From positions 1-8,409 of the forward strand of contig CAZFSG010000052.1 in assembly GCA_964521665.1 (NCBI GenBank): 8,409 nt of DNA, in the 5' to 3' direction. This document shows positions 1 to 6,283 of this stretch, piece by piece; position 1 is the first letter of the stretch; the number at the start of each line of letters is the position of its first letter. The notes beneath the pieces were generated by a model that saw only the letters and a list, made by a program, of their open reading frames with translations, was not told where the DNA came from and did not search any database. The position numbers and the translations under genes were made by a program. This stretch comes from JANXDG01 sp964521665. Lineage in GTDB: Bacteria > Elusimicrobiota > Endomicrobiia > DTEH01.

Positions 1-5
1 ATTAC

Positions 6-27
6 ACAGGCTGAAGTCTGCGGCTAC
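6..27 (+). repeat. Short palindromic repeat P0 (REP-like)
   Basis: The imperfect palindrome ACAGGCTGAAGTCTGC (6-21) is followed by a GGCTAC tail. Its arms CAGGCT and AGTCTG pair with one mismatch. It matches unit P1 (GCAGGCTAAAGCCTGC plus ACCTAC, 5926-5947) and belongs to the same family as the array at 5926-6146. It lies downstream of the surface-protein gene and runs directly into the 58-bp repeat, so another array may continue beyond the left edge. Confidence 0.7.
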
Positions 28-80
28 CAAATTATAATTTTTTTCTATTTCAAAGAACACCATTTTTAGTTAACAGAACC
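23..80. repeat. 58-bp dispersed repeat, copy 1
   Basis: The segment begins GCTACCAAATTATAATTTTT and ends TTTTTAGTTAACAGAACC. It matches 6197-6253 at about 55 of 58 positions (one T-run indel and two substitutions). Both copies start in a palindrome-rich region and end 25-30 bp from the stop codon of a minus-strand gene. Here it separates palindrome P0 from the 3' end of the surface-protein gene. The T-rich bases at 81-94 (TTTTTTAATTAAAG) that follow form only a weak AT hairpin. Function unknown; it could be one end of a mobile palindrome element or a conserved 3' RNA element. Confidence 0.8.
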
Positions 81-108
81 TTTTTTAATTAAAGATAACA
101 TAAAAGAA

Positions 109-3100
109 CTATTTTTTAATAACGACTTGTTTTTTAGTTACAACATATTTTTTACCAGATGTTTCTTCAACAATAATTTTGCAGATATACACACCACTAC
201 CTACTTTTTGTTTTGATTGGTTATCACACAACCATACATATTCTTTATCACCAGCAGTATTATCAAGTTCTTCTTCTTTCACAAGTTCTCCTAAGATATT
301 ATAAATTTTTAAAGAAACTTTTTTTACTGGGTTTAACAGAGAATATCTTAATTTAACCTCTCCTTTATCTGAAGGGTTCGGATAAATAATTACACTATTT
401 TTAAAAACATCTTCTGTTGTTATAATGTTTATTAAAAAAACTGAGGTATATGATGGCGAAGTATTTCCTGCGTTATCAACTAATGTTATATTAATTCTGT
501 ATTCTCCGTTAACATCCTGTGGTGGGAATAATAACAAAATAAGATATGTAGTTGCACCAATTTGTGTTAACGATTTTATAGTTGGAACTTCGCTACCATC
601 AGGACGGTAAAGTTTAATTGTTTGTGCTGAAAGAGTTACTCCTGAACCACCCGAATCTTCAAAAATTATCTGTACAGAACTTACTGCAACTGTAAACTTA
701 CTACCATTCTGTGGCCAAATAGATATCACGACTGGTGATGAAGTATCAGACGCATACAATTCTGGCAAACTTTTAAAGTTCACAGTCACTGTAGATACAA
801 GTGTAAGATCAAAATCTACAACTTTTGCAAAAAATGTTCTTGTACCAGAAACATTTCCAGTATATTGTGCTTTTACTTGACCATTAACATCTGTATAACT
901 TGATACAATAACGAAATTATCTTCTGGTGGCTTGTTATCCACATAAATTAAAACTTGTTTTTGTCCAATTGATGGTATCCCTGAGGATATTATATTTCCA
1001 TACTGATCTTTAAGTGTTACTGTTATTATAACTGTTGAACCTACTAAAACATCAACTGCTGTAGTTTCAATTGTAGAAACAGATGGTGATGGTTTCCCAG
1101 CAATAAGATCACTGCCTGGTAAAAACATAACTGTAGCAGTTGATAAAATAGTTTGGTTATCTGTCACATTATATCCAGTTATAACTTTTAATTCTGCTTT
1201 TGTAGATGATATTGTAGCAAATGCTTGTCCTAAACTATTAGTTTTATCTTGAGGTTGACTAATTATGTTTTGGGAACCAGTTGCTGAAATTGAAACTTGT
1301 TTGTTTGATACAGGTTGGTTTGCAACATCTTTCAATGTTACGATTACATTAACTGTTGACCCTACAACTGATTCATAATACTTTGTATAATTATCAATAA
1401 TAGTAACACTTGAGAAAAACACGCTTACTGCTCTTGTTATCCAGTATACTTGCGATGCTGATTGTAATCCAGGATATGAAACAGTAATAGTTTGGCTACC
1501 TGCTTGTTCATCTCTGTATCTAAACCTTGCTTCACCTAATGTCATATATACAGTGTTCCCAATGTCAACATTTGCAGTTGAACTTACAAAAGCATAATTA
1601 GTAGATGTTGTATTCAAATTAACTACACCTTCAATATCAACATCTCTATTTCCAACTTCATCTTGTGCTTGGACAATTATAATTTGTGAAGTAGAACCTG
1701 TAAGTAATTCTTGTTGGGCAGTAACGAACACAAGTTTTGTTGCAACAATATTGTCAACCTGAAAACTACCTGTTTGTACTGCGTTACCCACACCATCTTC
1801 ATCTTCAGGTGTTATACGTATAGCAGTAGATACATCTTTATTTGGCAGGTCAGTTGACGAATCCCACATAAATATATGTTCACTACCAGATAAAGAAGCA
1901 ACTAAATTCTCTGTTGGTTCAGAAGCAACCCATCTTGTAGCAGGTTTCCATTTACCATCAGTATCACGAAATTCAACTTTTATTTTACAATAATTGTATG
2001 GTTCAGGTTTATCATCTTCGTCAATTAACCAGTATTTTATTGTCACTACTCCTGTTTGTTCAGTAGTTGGTGTTTCAACAACAACCTTAGGAGGTGTACC
2101 TTTAACAATAAAAGTTTTAATTTCGGTTGCTTGACCTGACGCTTCATTTTTTGATAACACTACTGGCAATGTTGCAGAATATATATTATACGAATATGTT
2201 GCAATAGTCACACTATATGGATTTTCAGCATAGAATCTATATTTTATTCTACCACCACTTCTACCAATACTGCCAAACGGATAATTTATGTTTCTTAACA
2301 CAAAATGGTAAATTTCGCCATTTGTATAATCACCATCATTTCCTACACCTGCTTTAAGTGTCATACCGAATTGTTCTGTAGTTTGGAAAATAAGATCGTC
2401 GTTTAAATCAATCCATACTTGGACAGTAGTTGGTGGATTACCACCACTTGCTAACCCGCGGTCAAAATATTTCACTTGAAATTCTACAGAACCTAACCTG
2501 TCAACATAATTTGGTTCAACACCATCATCTTCAAAACCTGTAAGACCACTGTAAACAATCGTTGGATCCCAATAAACTGTACTGTTAATTAACTCATCAG
2601 GTAAGAATGGACGTTTGTAATCTTTGAATGTTAAAACAGAATTTTTTGCACGAATATTGAACCGTGCTGCAGTTGATGCTGTGTTTGTATCAAGAACAAT
2701 ATTGTCAAAAATATGTATGACATTGTTGGCAGTAATAAATGTAGTGTATGTTGTAGCAGGTTGTAAGTTAGCAATATAGATATTATTTGTATTATTTAAT
2801 GGTGAACTATTGAATGCGAGCCCGTTAGAATTTAGAAATGTAAAACTTGTATATTCAATTTTAGTGATAGTTCCACCTAATGTTAATCCGTAATAAAAAA
2901 ATTCTGTATCAGCAATTATGTTATAATTTTTATCTTCAGCAAGTTTTCTTGTTACAATAGTTGGTGCTGTAGAAACACCTACAAATTCTATAGTAGCATT
3001 TTCCTTATTTTCAAAACTTGCACCAATATAGTTTGGATCTGAGAAATCACATAAGTTAACTACTTTTTGTACATTTTTATCTTTTGATTCTGCAATTGTT

Positions 3101-5388
3101 ACAAAAACATATTGTTCACCAGGTGATATAGGTGACGCTCTATGTGTTATTCTAAACTTAACTTCGCCATTGTCACTTATATAATCTTCATCATGAGTTA
3201 ATAACCTTGTTTGAAAACCAGATTTTGTTCCGTAAACCAGCCATTTGTCATTATCTGGCCCATACCCATAACTTACTATCCACACTTCTGATTTTGTAGT
3301 AGAACTTGTAGTAATTGAGGTTATATCATTAGTTCCCCCAGGACCATCAACACCACCATCGTCATATCTTAACATTGGTGTATCGTAAGAAGATAACACA
3401 GTATTCCACCCATGAGATTTTGTGTCATAAAGTTGGTCAAAATAATTAAACTTTAACTTATTTTCCGTATGCCATGCATGATATTGTTGTGGCATTGAGA
3501 ACTGTCCCCAGATTCTTGTAAGTCCAGGTATTCTGTCATGGTTTTGACTTATAACCCAAGAATTTTCTTTTGTAAACTCTTGTTTATATGGTGTATTAGC
3601 AAACTCTGTAGTAGAACCTAAGAAACAATTTTTTAACCATAATTGTGAAATATAACCTGTATTTTCTTCACCTTCAATATAAATATCACCACATTTGTTA
3701 TCACTATAATACTCATCAACACATAAATTGTCCACAGAGGAATGTGATGCGAACCCGTAGCCTACATCATAACCAACATCGCCTGCGTTACCTGTAGATA
3801 TGTTCATAACAAAAATGTTTCCATCAGAACCGTATCTTACACGAATACCGCCAACTTTGTTTGCCCAACATTTGTTTGCTCCAACATAGTTGTACTTTGA
3901 AAGTGTCTCAAGTGCTATACCATAAACACGGTTGTTATAACATTCGTTATTTACAATAACATTTTTTTCTGACCTTACTAATGATATACCTTCTTCTGCA
4001 ATTTGGTTATATACTTTGTTTCTATTAATTAAGTTTTTGTTAGAATTTTCAAGATAGATACCACGAATTTTGTTGTTATAAATTTCGTTGTATGAAATTT
4101 CGTTTTCAGAAGAATTATCAAACCTTATCCCGTAGCCTACATTACCACCTATGTTTGAATAAATCTTGTTGTATATTATATCTGAATTCTTTGAATCTTT
4201 AAACCACACACCTGCACGAACACAGTTTCTTATAATATTTGAGTTTATTCCTTGAGAATACCACCAACGATTTATCCTTCTACAATTTCTAAAAAGTATT
4301 CCTGTATCTGGTGAAGAAGAAATGTCACAATTATAAAATCTTATATAATCATGTCCTCCACCGTCAATAGAAGCTTCTGCTCCAATAAAAACTATACCAT
4401 ATAGTTCGTACCCTTCAGGCGATAATGTATTCCAAAGACCTGTATGGTGGACAGCAACATGTTCCATTTTCATCCCTACGTTTATTTTTTTATCTTTTTT
4501 CACAGTTAAAATATAATCAGCAGAAATGCTTATTGTTCTTGTAACAGATTCAGGGTCAGGTTTGGTAGTATTTGCTGGGTTTGGATCACTACCTATGAAA
4601 TTCATATATCCAAAATTTATGACCGGGCCTAAATAAATATCTAATATTGTACCAGTAATGGAGTTATAAAAATATATGTTTGTATTATTTTTTACTTCTT
4701 CAAAAATAACACTACCTGGAGAGTCAACTAAAAGTGTTCCATAGTTTATTAGTGTACCAGAACCGTATAGAGAAAAATTTACTGTTGAAAATGCGACAAC
4801 ATTAAATATGCAACCTTCTCCAATAGTTAAATCACGAGTGTTAATAACTACACTTGAGTTTAAAGAATTTGTGCCAAAAACAACTTCAAATTTTGACCCA
4901 CCATATTCATTTTTTGCAAGCTCTATATCTGAAAAGATGTTAATAGATACATTTACATCGGATGTATCTATACTGATTATAAAATCATTATTTTCTATCA
5001 ACTTAAGTTTTTGGCAAGAAAAATAAAAACTATCATTTTTGTTAGACGCCAACATTTCTATTTGTGCACCATTATTAAAAGATATATCTCCACTTACTGT
5101 CAAAGTACTTCCTGTAACACCATCAGGAGAAAATCTTAATGTAGCATATTTATCTAAACTCAACGATGCTGCATAACATACATTTTTGGTATCAACAACG
5201 ACTATAAATCCTTGGCTAATAACAACATCATCACCTATGGTTGGGATTGTCCCACTATCCCAAGTAGAAGTTGAATTCCATAAAAGTGGAACACCTGCAG
5301 TACCTGTAGAAGTTATAATAGCAGAATGTAATAAAGATGAGAAAAAAAATGGAATGGTTAAAAAAGTATAAATTTTTAATTTTTTCAC
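109..5388 (-). CDS. Secreted beta-helix / Ig-like surface protein with FlgD/T9SS-like C-terminus
   Basis: Encodes about 1759 residues starting at GTG 5388. That start has AAGGTG nine bases upstream and gives a clean signal peptide (MKKLKIYTFLTIPFFFSSLLHSA, cleavage near residue 23). The in-frame TTG at 5469 would lie upstream of the predicted transcription start. Order: a G8-like segment (W-x(5)-W, then P-x(2)-GD-x-V-x-I, residues 37-66); a right-handed parallel beta-helix at roughly 320-600, with NosD/PbH1-type N-x-I-x-x-N rungs clearest at 398-518; an uncharacterised beta-rich stretch, including VWIDLNDDLIF near 990; about five Ig-like domains at 1093-1656, those at 1214-1539 resembling Big_1/invasin repeats; and a C-terminal FlgD-Ig/T9SS-A-like module at 1663-1759 with IIYPNPSDKGEV, KIYNILGELV and GSGVY. 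Probable role: cell-surface adhesion or carbohydrate binding. Whether the helix is a lyase cannot be told; no catalytic triad was recognised. Stop is TAG. Domain calls are from pattern recognition. Confidence 0.9.
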   Translation of the reverse strand: MKKLKIYTFLTIPFFFSSLLHSAIITSTGTAGVPLLWNSTSTWDSGTIPTIGDDVVISQGFIVVVDTKNVCYAASLSLDKYATLRFSPDGVTGSTLTVSGDISFNNGAQIEMLASNKNDSFYFSCQKLKLIENNDFIISIDTSDVNVSINIFSDIELAKNEYGGSKFEVVFGTNSLNSSVVINTRDLTIGEGCIFNVVAFSTVNFSLYGSGTLINYGTLLVDSPGSVIFEEVKNNTNIYFYNSITGTILDIYLGPVINFGYMNFIGSDPNPANTTKPDPESVTRTISISADYILTVKKDKKINVGMKMEHVAVHHTGLWNTLSPEGYELYGIVFIGAEASIDGGGHDYIRFYNCDISSSPDTGILFRNCRRINRWWYSQGINSNIIRNCVRAGVWFKDSKNSDIIYNKIYSNIGGNVGYGIRFDNSSENEISYNEIYNNKIRGIYLENSNKNLINRNKVYNQIAEEGISLVRSEKNVIVNNECYNNRVYGIALETLSKYNYVGANKCWANKVGGIRVRYGSDGNIFVMNISTGNAGDVGYDVGYGFASHSSVDNLCVDEYYSDNKCGDIYIEGEENTGYISQLWLKNCFLGSTTEFANTPYKQEFTKENSWVISQNHDRIPGLTRIWGQFSMPQQYHAWHTENKLKFNYFDQLYDTKSHGWNTVLSSYDTPMLRYDDGGVDGPGGTNDITSITTSSTTKSEVWIVSYGYGPDNDKWLVYGTKSGFQTRLLTHDEDYISDNGEVKFRITHRASPISPGEQYVFVTIAESKDKNVQKVVNLCDFSDPNYIGASFENKENATIEFVGVSTAPTIVTRKLAEDKNYNIIADTEFFYYGLTLGGTITKIEYTSFTFLNSNGLAFNSSPLNNTNNIYIANLQPATTYTTFITANNVIHIFDNIVLDTNTASTAARFNIRAKNSVLTFKDYKRPFLPDELINSTVYWDPTIVYSGLTGFEDDGVEPNYVDRLGSVEFQVKYFDRGLASGGNPPTTVQVWIDLNDDLIFQTTEQFGMTLKAGVGNDGDYTNGEIYHFVLRNINYPFGSIGRSGGRIKYRFYAENPYSVTIATYSYNIYSATLPVVLSKNEASGQATEIKTFIVKGTPPKVVVETPTTEQTGVVTIKYWLIDEDDKPEPYNYCKIKVEFRDTDGKWKPATRWVASEPTENLVASLSGSEHIFMWDSSTDLPNKDVSTAIRITPEDEDGVGNAVQTGSFQVDNIVATKLVFVTAQQELLTGSTSQIIIVQAQDEVGNRDVDIEGVVNLNTTSTNYAFVSSTANVDIGNTVYMTLGEARFRYRDEQAGSQTITVSYPGLQSASQVYWITRAVSVFFSSVTIIDNYTKYYESVVGSTVNVIVTLKDVANQPVSNKQVSISATGSQNIISQPQDKTNSLGQAFATISSTKAELKVITGYNVTDNQTILSTATVMFLPGSDLIAGKPSPSVSTIETTAVDVLVGSTVIITVTLKDQYGNIISSGIPSIGQKQVLIYVDNKPPEDNFVIVSSYTDVNGQVKAQYTGNVSGTRTFFAKVVDFDLTLVSTVTVNFKSLPELYASDTSSPVVISIWPQNGSKFTVAVSSVQIIFEDSGGSGVTLSAQTIKLYRPDGSEVPTIKSLTQIGATTYLILLLFPPQDVNGEYRINITLVDNAGNTSPSYTSVFLINIITTEDVFKNSVIIYPNPSDKGEVKLRYSLLNPVKKVSLKIYNILGELVKEEELDNTAGDKEYVWLCDNQSKQKVGSGVYICKIIVEETSGKKYVVTKKQVVIKK

Positions 5389-5397
5389 AATAAAAAA

Positions 5398-5403
5398 CAC
5401 CTT
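5398..5403 (-). promoter_or_regulatory. Ribosome-binding site setting the GTG start of the surface protein
   Basis: On the minus strand AAGGTG lies nine bases before GTG 5388. It is the only Shine-Dalgarno-like stretch near a candidate start that also gives a signal peptide beginning with two lysines. This moves the start 27 codons inside the longest open frame. Confidence 0.6.
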
Positions 5404-5425
5404 AAACAAAATTTTAGATTTAATC

Positions 5426-5453
5426 TTTATAATAAAAAGTCTGTATCTGACAA
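5426..5453 (-). promoter_or_regulatory. Sigma-70-like promoter of the surface-protein gene
   Basis: On the minus strand TTGTCA (5453-5448, five of six against TTGACA) is followed after 16 bp by TATAAA (5431-5426, five of six against TATAAT). Initiation would fall near 5419, leaving a leader of about 30 nt carrying the AAGGTG site. This fits the GTG start and excludes the upstream TTG. Confidence 0.6.
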
Positions 5454-5511
5454 AATTTTTATAGAGCAATTTTTGTATCAGCGAGACAGAAAAAAATTTA
5501 TTCTGAACTTG

Positions 5512-5540
5512 AAAATCTGATAAGCAAACTTATCAATTTT
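5512..5540. other. Hairpin in the gap between the small basic gene and the surface-protein promoter
   Basis: TGATAAG (5518-5524) and CTTATCA (5529-5535) pair around a CAAA loop. AAAAT and ATTTT outside them extend the stem to about 12 bp with one bulged base. It lies about 100 bp past the stop of the upstream small gene and about 60 bp before the surface-protein promoter, so it may act as a weak terminator. No proper U-run follows on either strand, so this remains unproven. The rest of the gap 5470-5635 is featureless AT-rich sequence. Confidence 0.35.
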
Positions 5541-5635
5541 AAAATATCTTTTGTAAATCAGATTAACAAAATAGAACTCACAAGTCTTCTCTAAATTTAT
5601 TTTTAGCAACAAATAATTATTTTTATTTACAAAAC

Positions 5636-5875
5636 TTATTTTTTACCTTTTTTCCCTCTACGAACCATCTTTGCTCTTGAAATATCGCCATCTTTGTCTA
5701 TAAAATATAGATACCCTTCTTCTTTTTTCACACCTACTTTTGCTACTTTTTGTGGTTTTCCACCTTTTTTTCTCCCACGTGCCATTTTTACTCTTGCTAC
5801 ATCACCATCTTTGTCCACATAGTAGAGATACCCATCTTCTTTTTTCACACCTACTTTTGCTACTTTTTCTGCCAT
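5636..5875 (-). CDS. Small basic protein of two tandem 39-residue repeats
   Basis: Encodes 79 residues. Residues 4-42 and 43-79 are two copies of one unit: KVAKVGVKKE-[DE]-GYLY-[YF]-[VI]-DKDGD-[VI]-x-R-x-KM, then a lysine/arginine/glycine tail. About 26-27 of 37 aligned positions are identical. Each unit reads as a beta-hairpin (GYLYYV, turn DKDGD, then the next strand) with a positive tail; the protein ends RRGKKGKK. The DKDGD turn recalls a calcium loop, but there is no EF-hand helix or full 12-residue loop. No signal peptide or membrane segment, so it is probably cytoplasmic, and its charge suggests nucleic-acid or ribosome contact (inference). Similar short proteins with one unit exist as hypothetical proteins in other bacteria (from memory, not checked). 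The ATG is fixed by a strong Shine-Dalgarno. No known family name is assigned. Confidence 0.85.
   Translation of the reverse strand: MAEKVAKVGVKKEDGYLYYVDKDGDVARVKMARGRKKGGKPQKVAKVGVKKEEGYLYFIDKDGDISRAKMVRRGKKGKK
5718..5868 (-). repeat. Perfect 34-bp direct repeat inside the small basic gene
   Basis: Bases 5718-5751 and 5835-5868 are identical and 117 bp apart, exactly 39 codons. They encode the KVAKVGVKKE start of each protein repeat. Identity at the DNA level, including third positions, points to a fairly recent in-frame duplication or to gene conversion between the halves. Sequence between the blocks has diverged more. Confidence 0.85.
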
Positions 5876-5883
5876 TTTTTTAT

Positions 5884-5892
5884 ACCTCCTTC
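5884..5892 (-). promoter_or_regulatory. Strong Shine-Dalgarno of the small basic gene
   Basis: On the minus strand GAAGGAGGT is an almost perfect anti-16S match, eight to nine bases before ATG 5875. It is by far the best ribosome-binding site in the window, suggesting high translation of this small protein. No clear -35/-10 pair was found upstream of it. Confidence 0.85.
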
Positions 5893-5925
5893 TTTAAAGA
5901 TTTTTGTTAATTATTTATTAATTGC

Positions 5926-5947
5926 GCAGGCTAAAGCCTGCACCTAC
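5926..5947 (+). repeat. Palindromic repeat P1 (family A)
   Basis: GCAGGCT and AGCCTGC form a perfect 7-bp stem around AA and are followed by ACCTAC. It sits 34 bp upstream of the small basic gene's ribosome-binding site. In RNA of that gene it would form a 5' leader hairpin if transcription starts upstream. Confidence 0.8.
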
Positions 5948-5964
5948 TAATTACTAAACTTACC

Positions 5965-5996
5965 TTTTGGAGTGCACCAACCATATTGTTGCATTT
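5965..5996 (-). repeat. Palindromic repeat P2 (family B)
   Basis: This 32-bp unit matches 6162-6193 at 28 of 32 positions in the same orientation. Its core TGCACCAA ... TTGTTGCA pairs with one mismatch. Read on the minus strand it ends in CTCCAAAA, against GTCCAAAA in P7. Confidence 0.75.
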
Positions 5997-6005
5997 CTTT
6001 AACAT

Positions 6006-6035
6006 TTTTAGCAAACCAAAATTTGCTACTACAAA
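6006..6035 (+). repeat. Palindromic repeat P3 (family A, degenerate)
   Basis: TTTTA, then GCAAACCAAAATTTGC, then TACTACAAA. It matches P5 (6077-6106) at 25 of 30 positions. The outer GCAAA/TTTGC arms still pair. It faces P4 in the opposite orientation. Confidence 0.75.
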
Positions 6036-6048
6036 ATAGGTAAAAATT

Positions 6049-6070
6049 GTAGTTGCAAAGCTCGCTTTGC
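6049..6070 (-). repeat. Palindromic repeat P4 (family A, inverted)
   Basis: GCAAAGC and GCTTTGC form a perfect 7-bp stem around TC (6055-6070). On the minus strand it is followed by the family tail AACTACAA. The tails of P3 and P4 point at each other, so 6011-6070 is a larger inverted pair with CTACAA / TTGTAG inside it, the arrangement seen in REP doublets (BIME/REPIN-like). Confidence 0.75.
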
Positions 6071-6076
6071 TATATA

Positions 6077-6106
6077 TTTTAGCAGACCAAGGTCTGCAAC
6101 TACAAA
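6077..6106 (+). repeat. Palindromic repeat P5 (family A, best-preserved)
   Basis: GCAGACC and GGTCTGC form a perfect 7-bp stem around AA (6082-6097), with TTTTA in front and AACTACAAA behind. It serves as the reference for family A in this window. Confidence 0.85.
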
Positions 6107-6122
6107 TAATATGCAGTTTTTT

Positions 6123-6146
6123 GCAATAACGCAGTTATTACATTAC
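6123..6146 (+). repeat. Palindromic repeat P6 (diverged)
   Basis: AATAAC (6125-6130) and GTTATT (6134-6139) pair around GCA, with a tail ATTAC that resembles the family A tail CTAC. It could be a diverged family A unit or an unrelated hairpin. Confidence 0.55.
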
Positions 6147-6161
6147 AAAATAACTAAAAAA

Positions 6162-6193
6162 TTTTGGACTACAACAACCATGTTGTTGCATTT
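6162..6193 (-). repeat. Palindromic repeat P7 (family B)
   Basis: CAACAAC and GTTGTTG form a perfect 7-bp stem around CAT (6172-6188). The 32-bp unit is a 28/32 direct repeat of P2. Units P3-P6 lie between P2 and P7. It ends a few bases before the 57-bp repeat. Confidence 0.75.
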
Positions 6194-6196
6194 TTT

Positions 6197-6253
6197 GCTA
6201 CCAAATTATAATTTTTTGTATTTCAAAGAACATCATTTTTAGTTAACAGAACC
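6197..6253. repeat. 57-bp dispersed repeat, copy 2
   Basis: Near-identical to 23-80 (GCTACCAAATTATAATTTTT through TTTTTAGTTAACAGAACC). It begins after palindrome P7 and ends 30 bp from the kamA stop, mirroring copy 1 beside the surface-protein stop. Beyond it, CTTTTAAAG (6254-6262) and an AT-only 8-bp inverted repeat (6269-6287, overlapping the kamA stop) may help end the kamA transcript, but neither is a convincing terminator. Confidence 0.8.
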
Positions 6254-6283
6254 CTTTTAAAGAGTTTTATAAATTTTAAAAAT

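Larger units (their letters stand above)
5926..6189. repeat. Array of short palindromic repeats (REP-like cluster)
   Basis: The 408-bp gap between the small basic gene and kamA (5876-6283) contains no gene. It holds at least seven hairpin-forming units, P1-P7. Family A is a 16-nt palindrome of the form GCAGACCAAGGTCTGC followed by a conserved NNCTAC(A)AA tail (P1, P3, P4, P5, diverged P6; also P0 at 6-27). Family B is a 32-bp unit found twice (P2 and P7). Arm changes often sit opposite each other, so pairing is partly kept. Spacing is irregular, unlike CRISPR. No REP-associated tyrosine transposase is seen here. Such sequences commonly act as mRNA-end hairpins or as non-autonomous mobile units. 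Confidence 0.8.

Noticed and set aside
425..610. Plus-strand open frames at 425-610, 4808-5026 and 5186-5371
   Set aside because: They lie inside the large minus-strand gene, show no protein family resemblance and have no ribosome-binding sites; they mirror its coding sequence.
5636..5875. EF-hand calcium-binding protein
   Set aside because: DKDGD resembles the loop start, but flanking helices and the glutamate at loop position 12 are missing; the segments look like beta-strands.
5750..5950. Plus-strand open frame over the small basic gene
   Set aside because: It is antisense to a well-supported repeat protein and its product is a low-complexity Phe/Cys/Tyr-rich string.
5926..6189. CRISPR array
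   Set aside because: Units differ in sequence and orientation, spacing is irregular, some units touch, and there are no uniform spacers or cas genes.
6197..6253. Integron attC site or gene-cassette boundary
   Set aside because: Location after a gene end prompted this, but the GTTAACT core does not fit GTTRRRY, paired inner and outer boxes are lacking, and not every gene here is followed by it.
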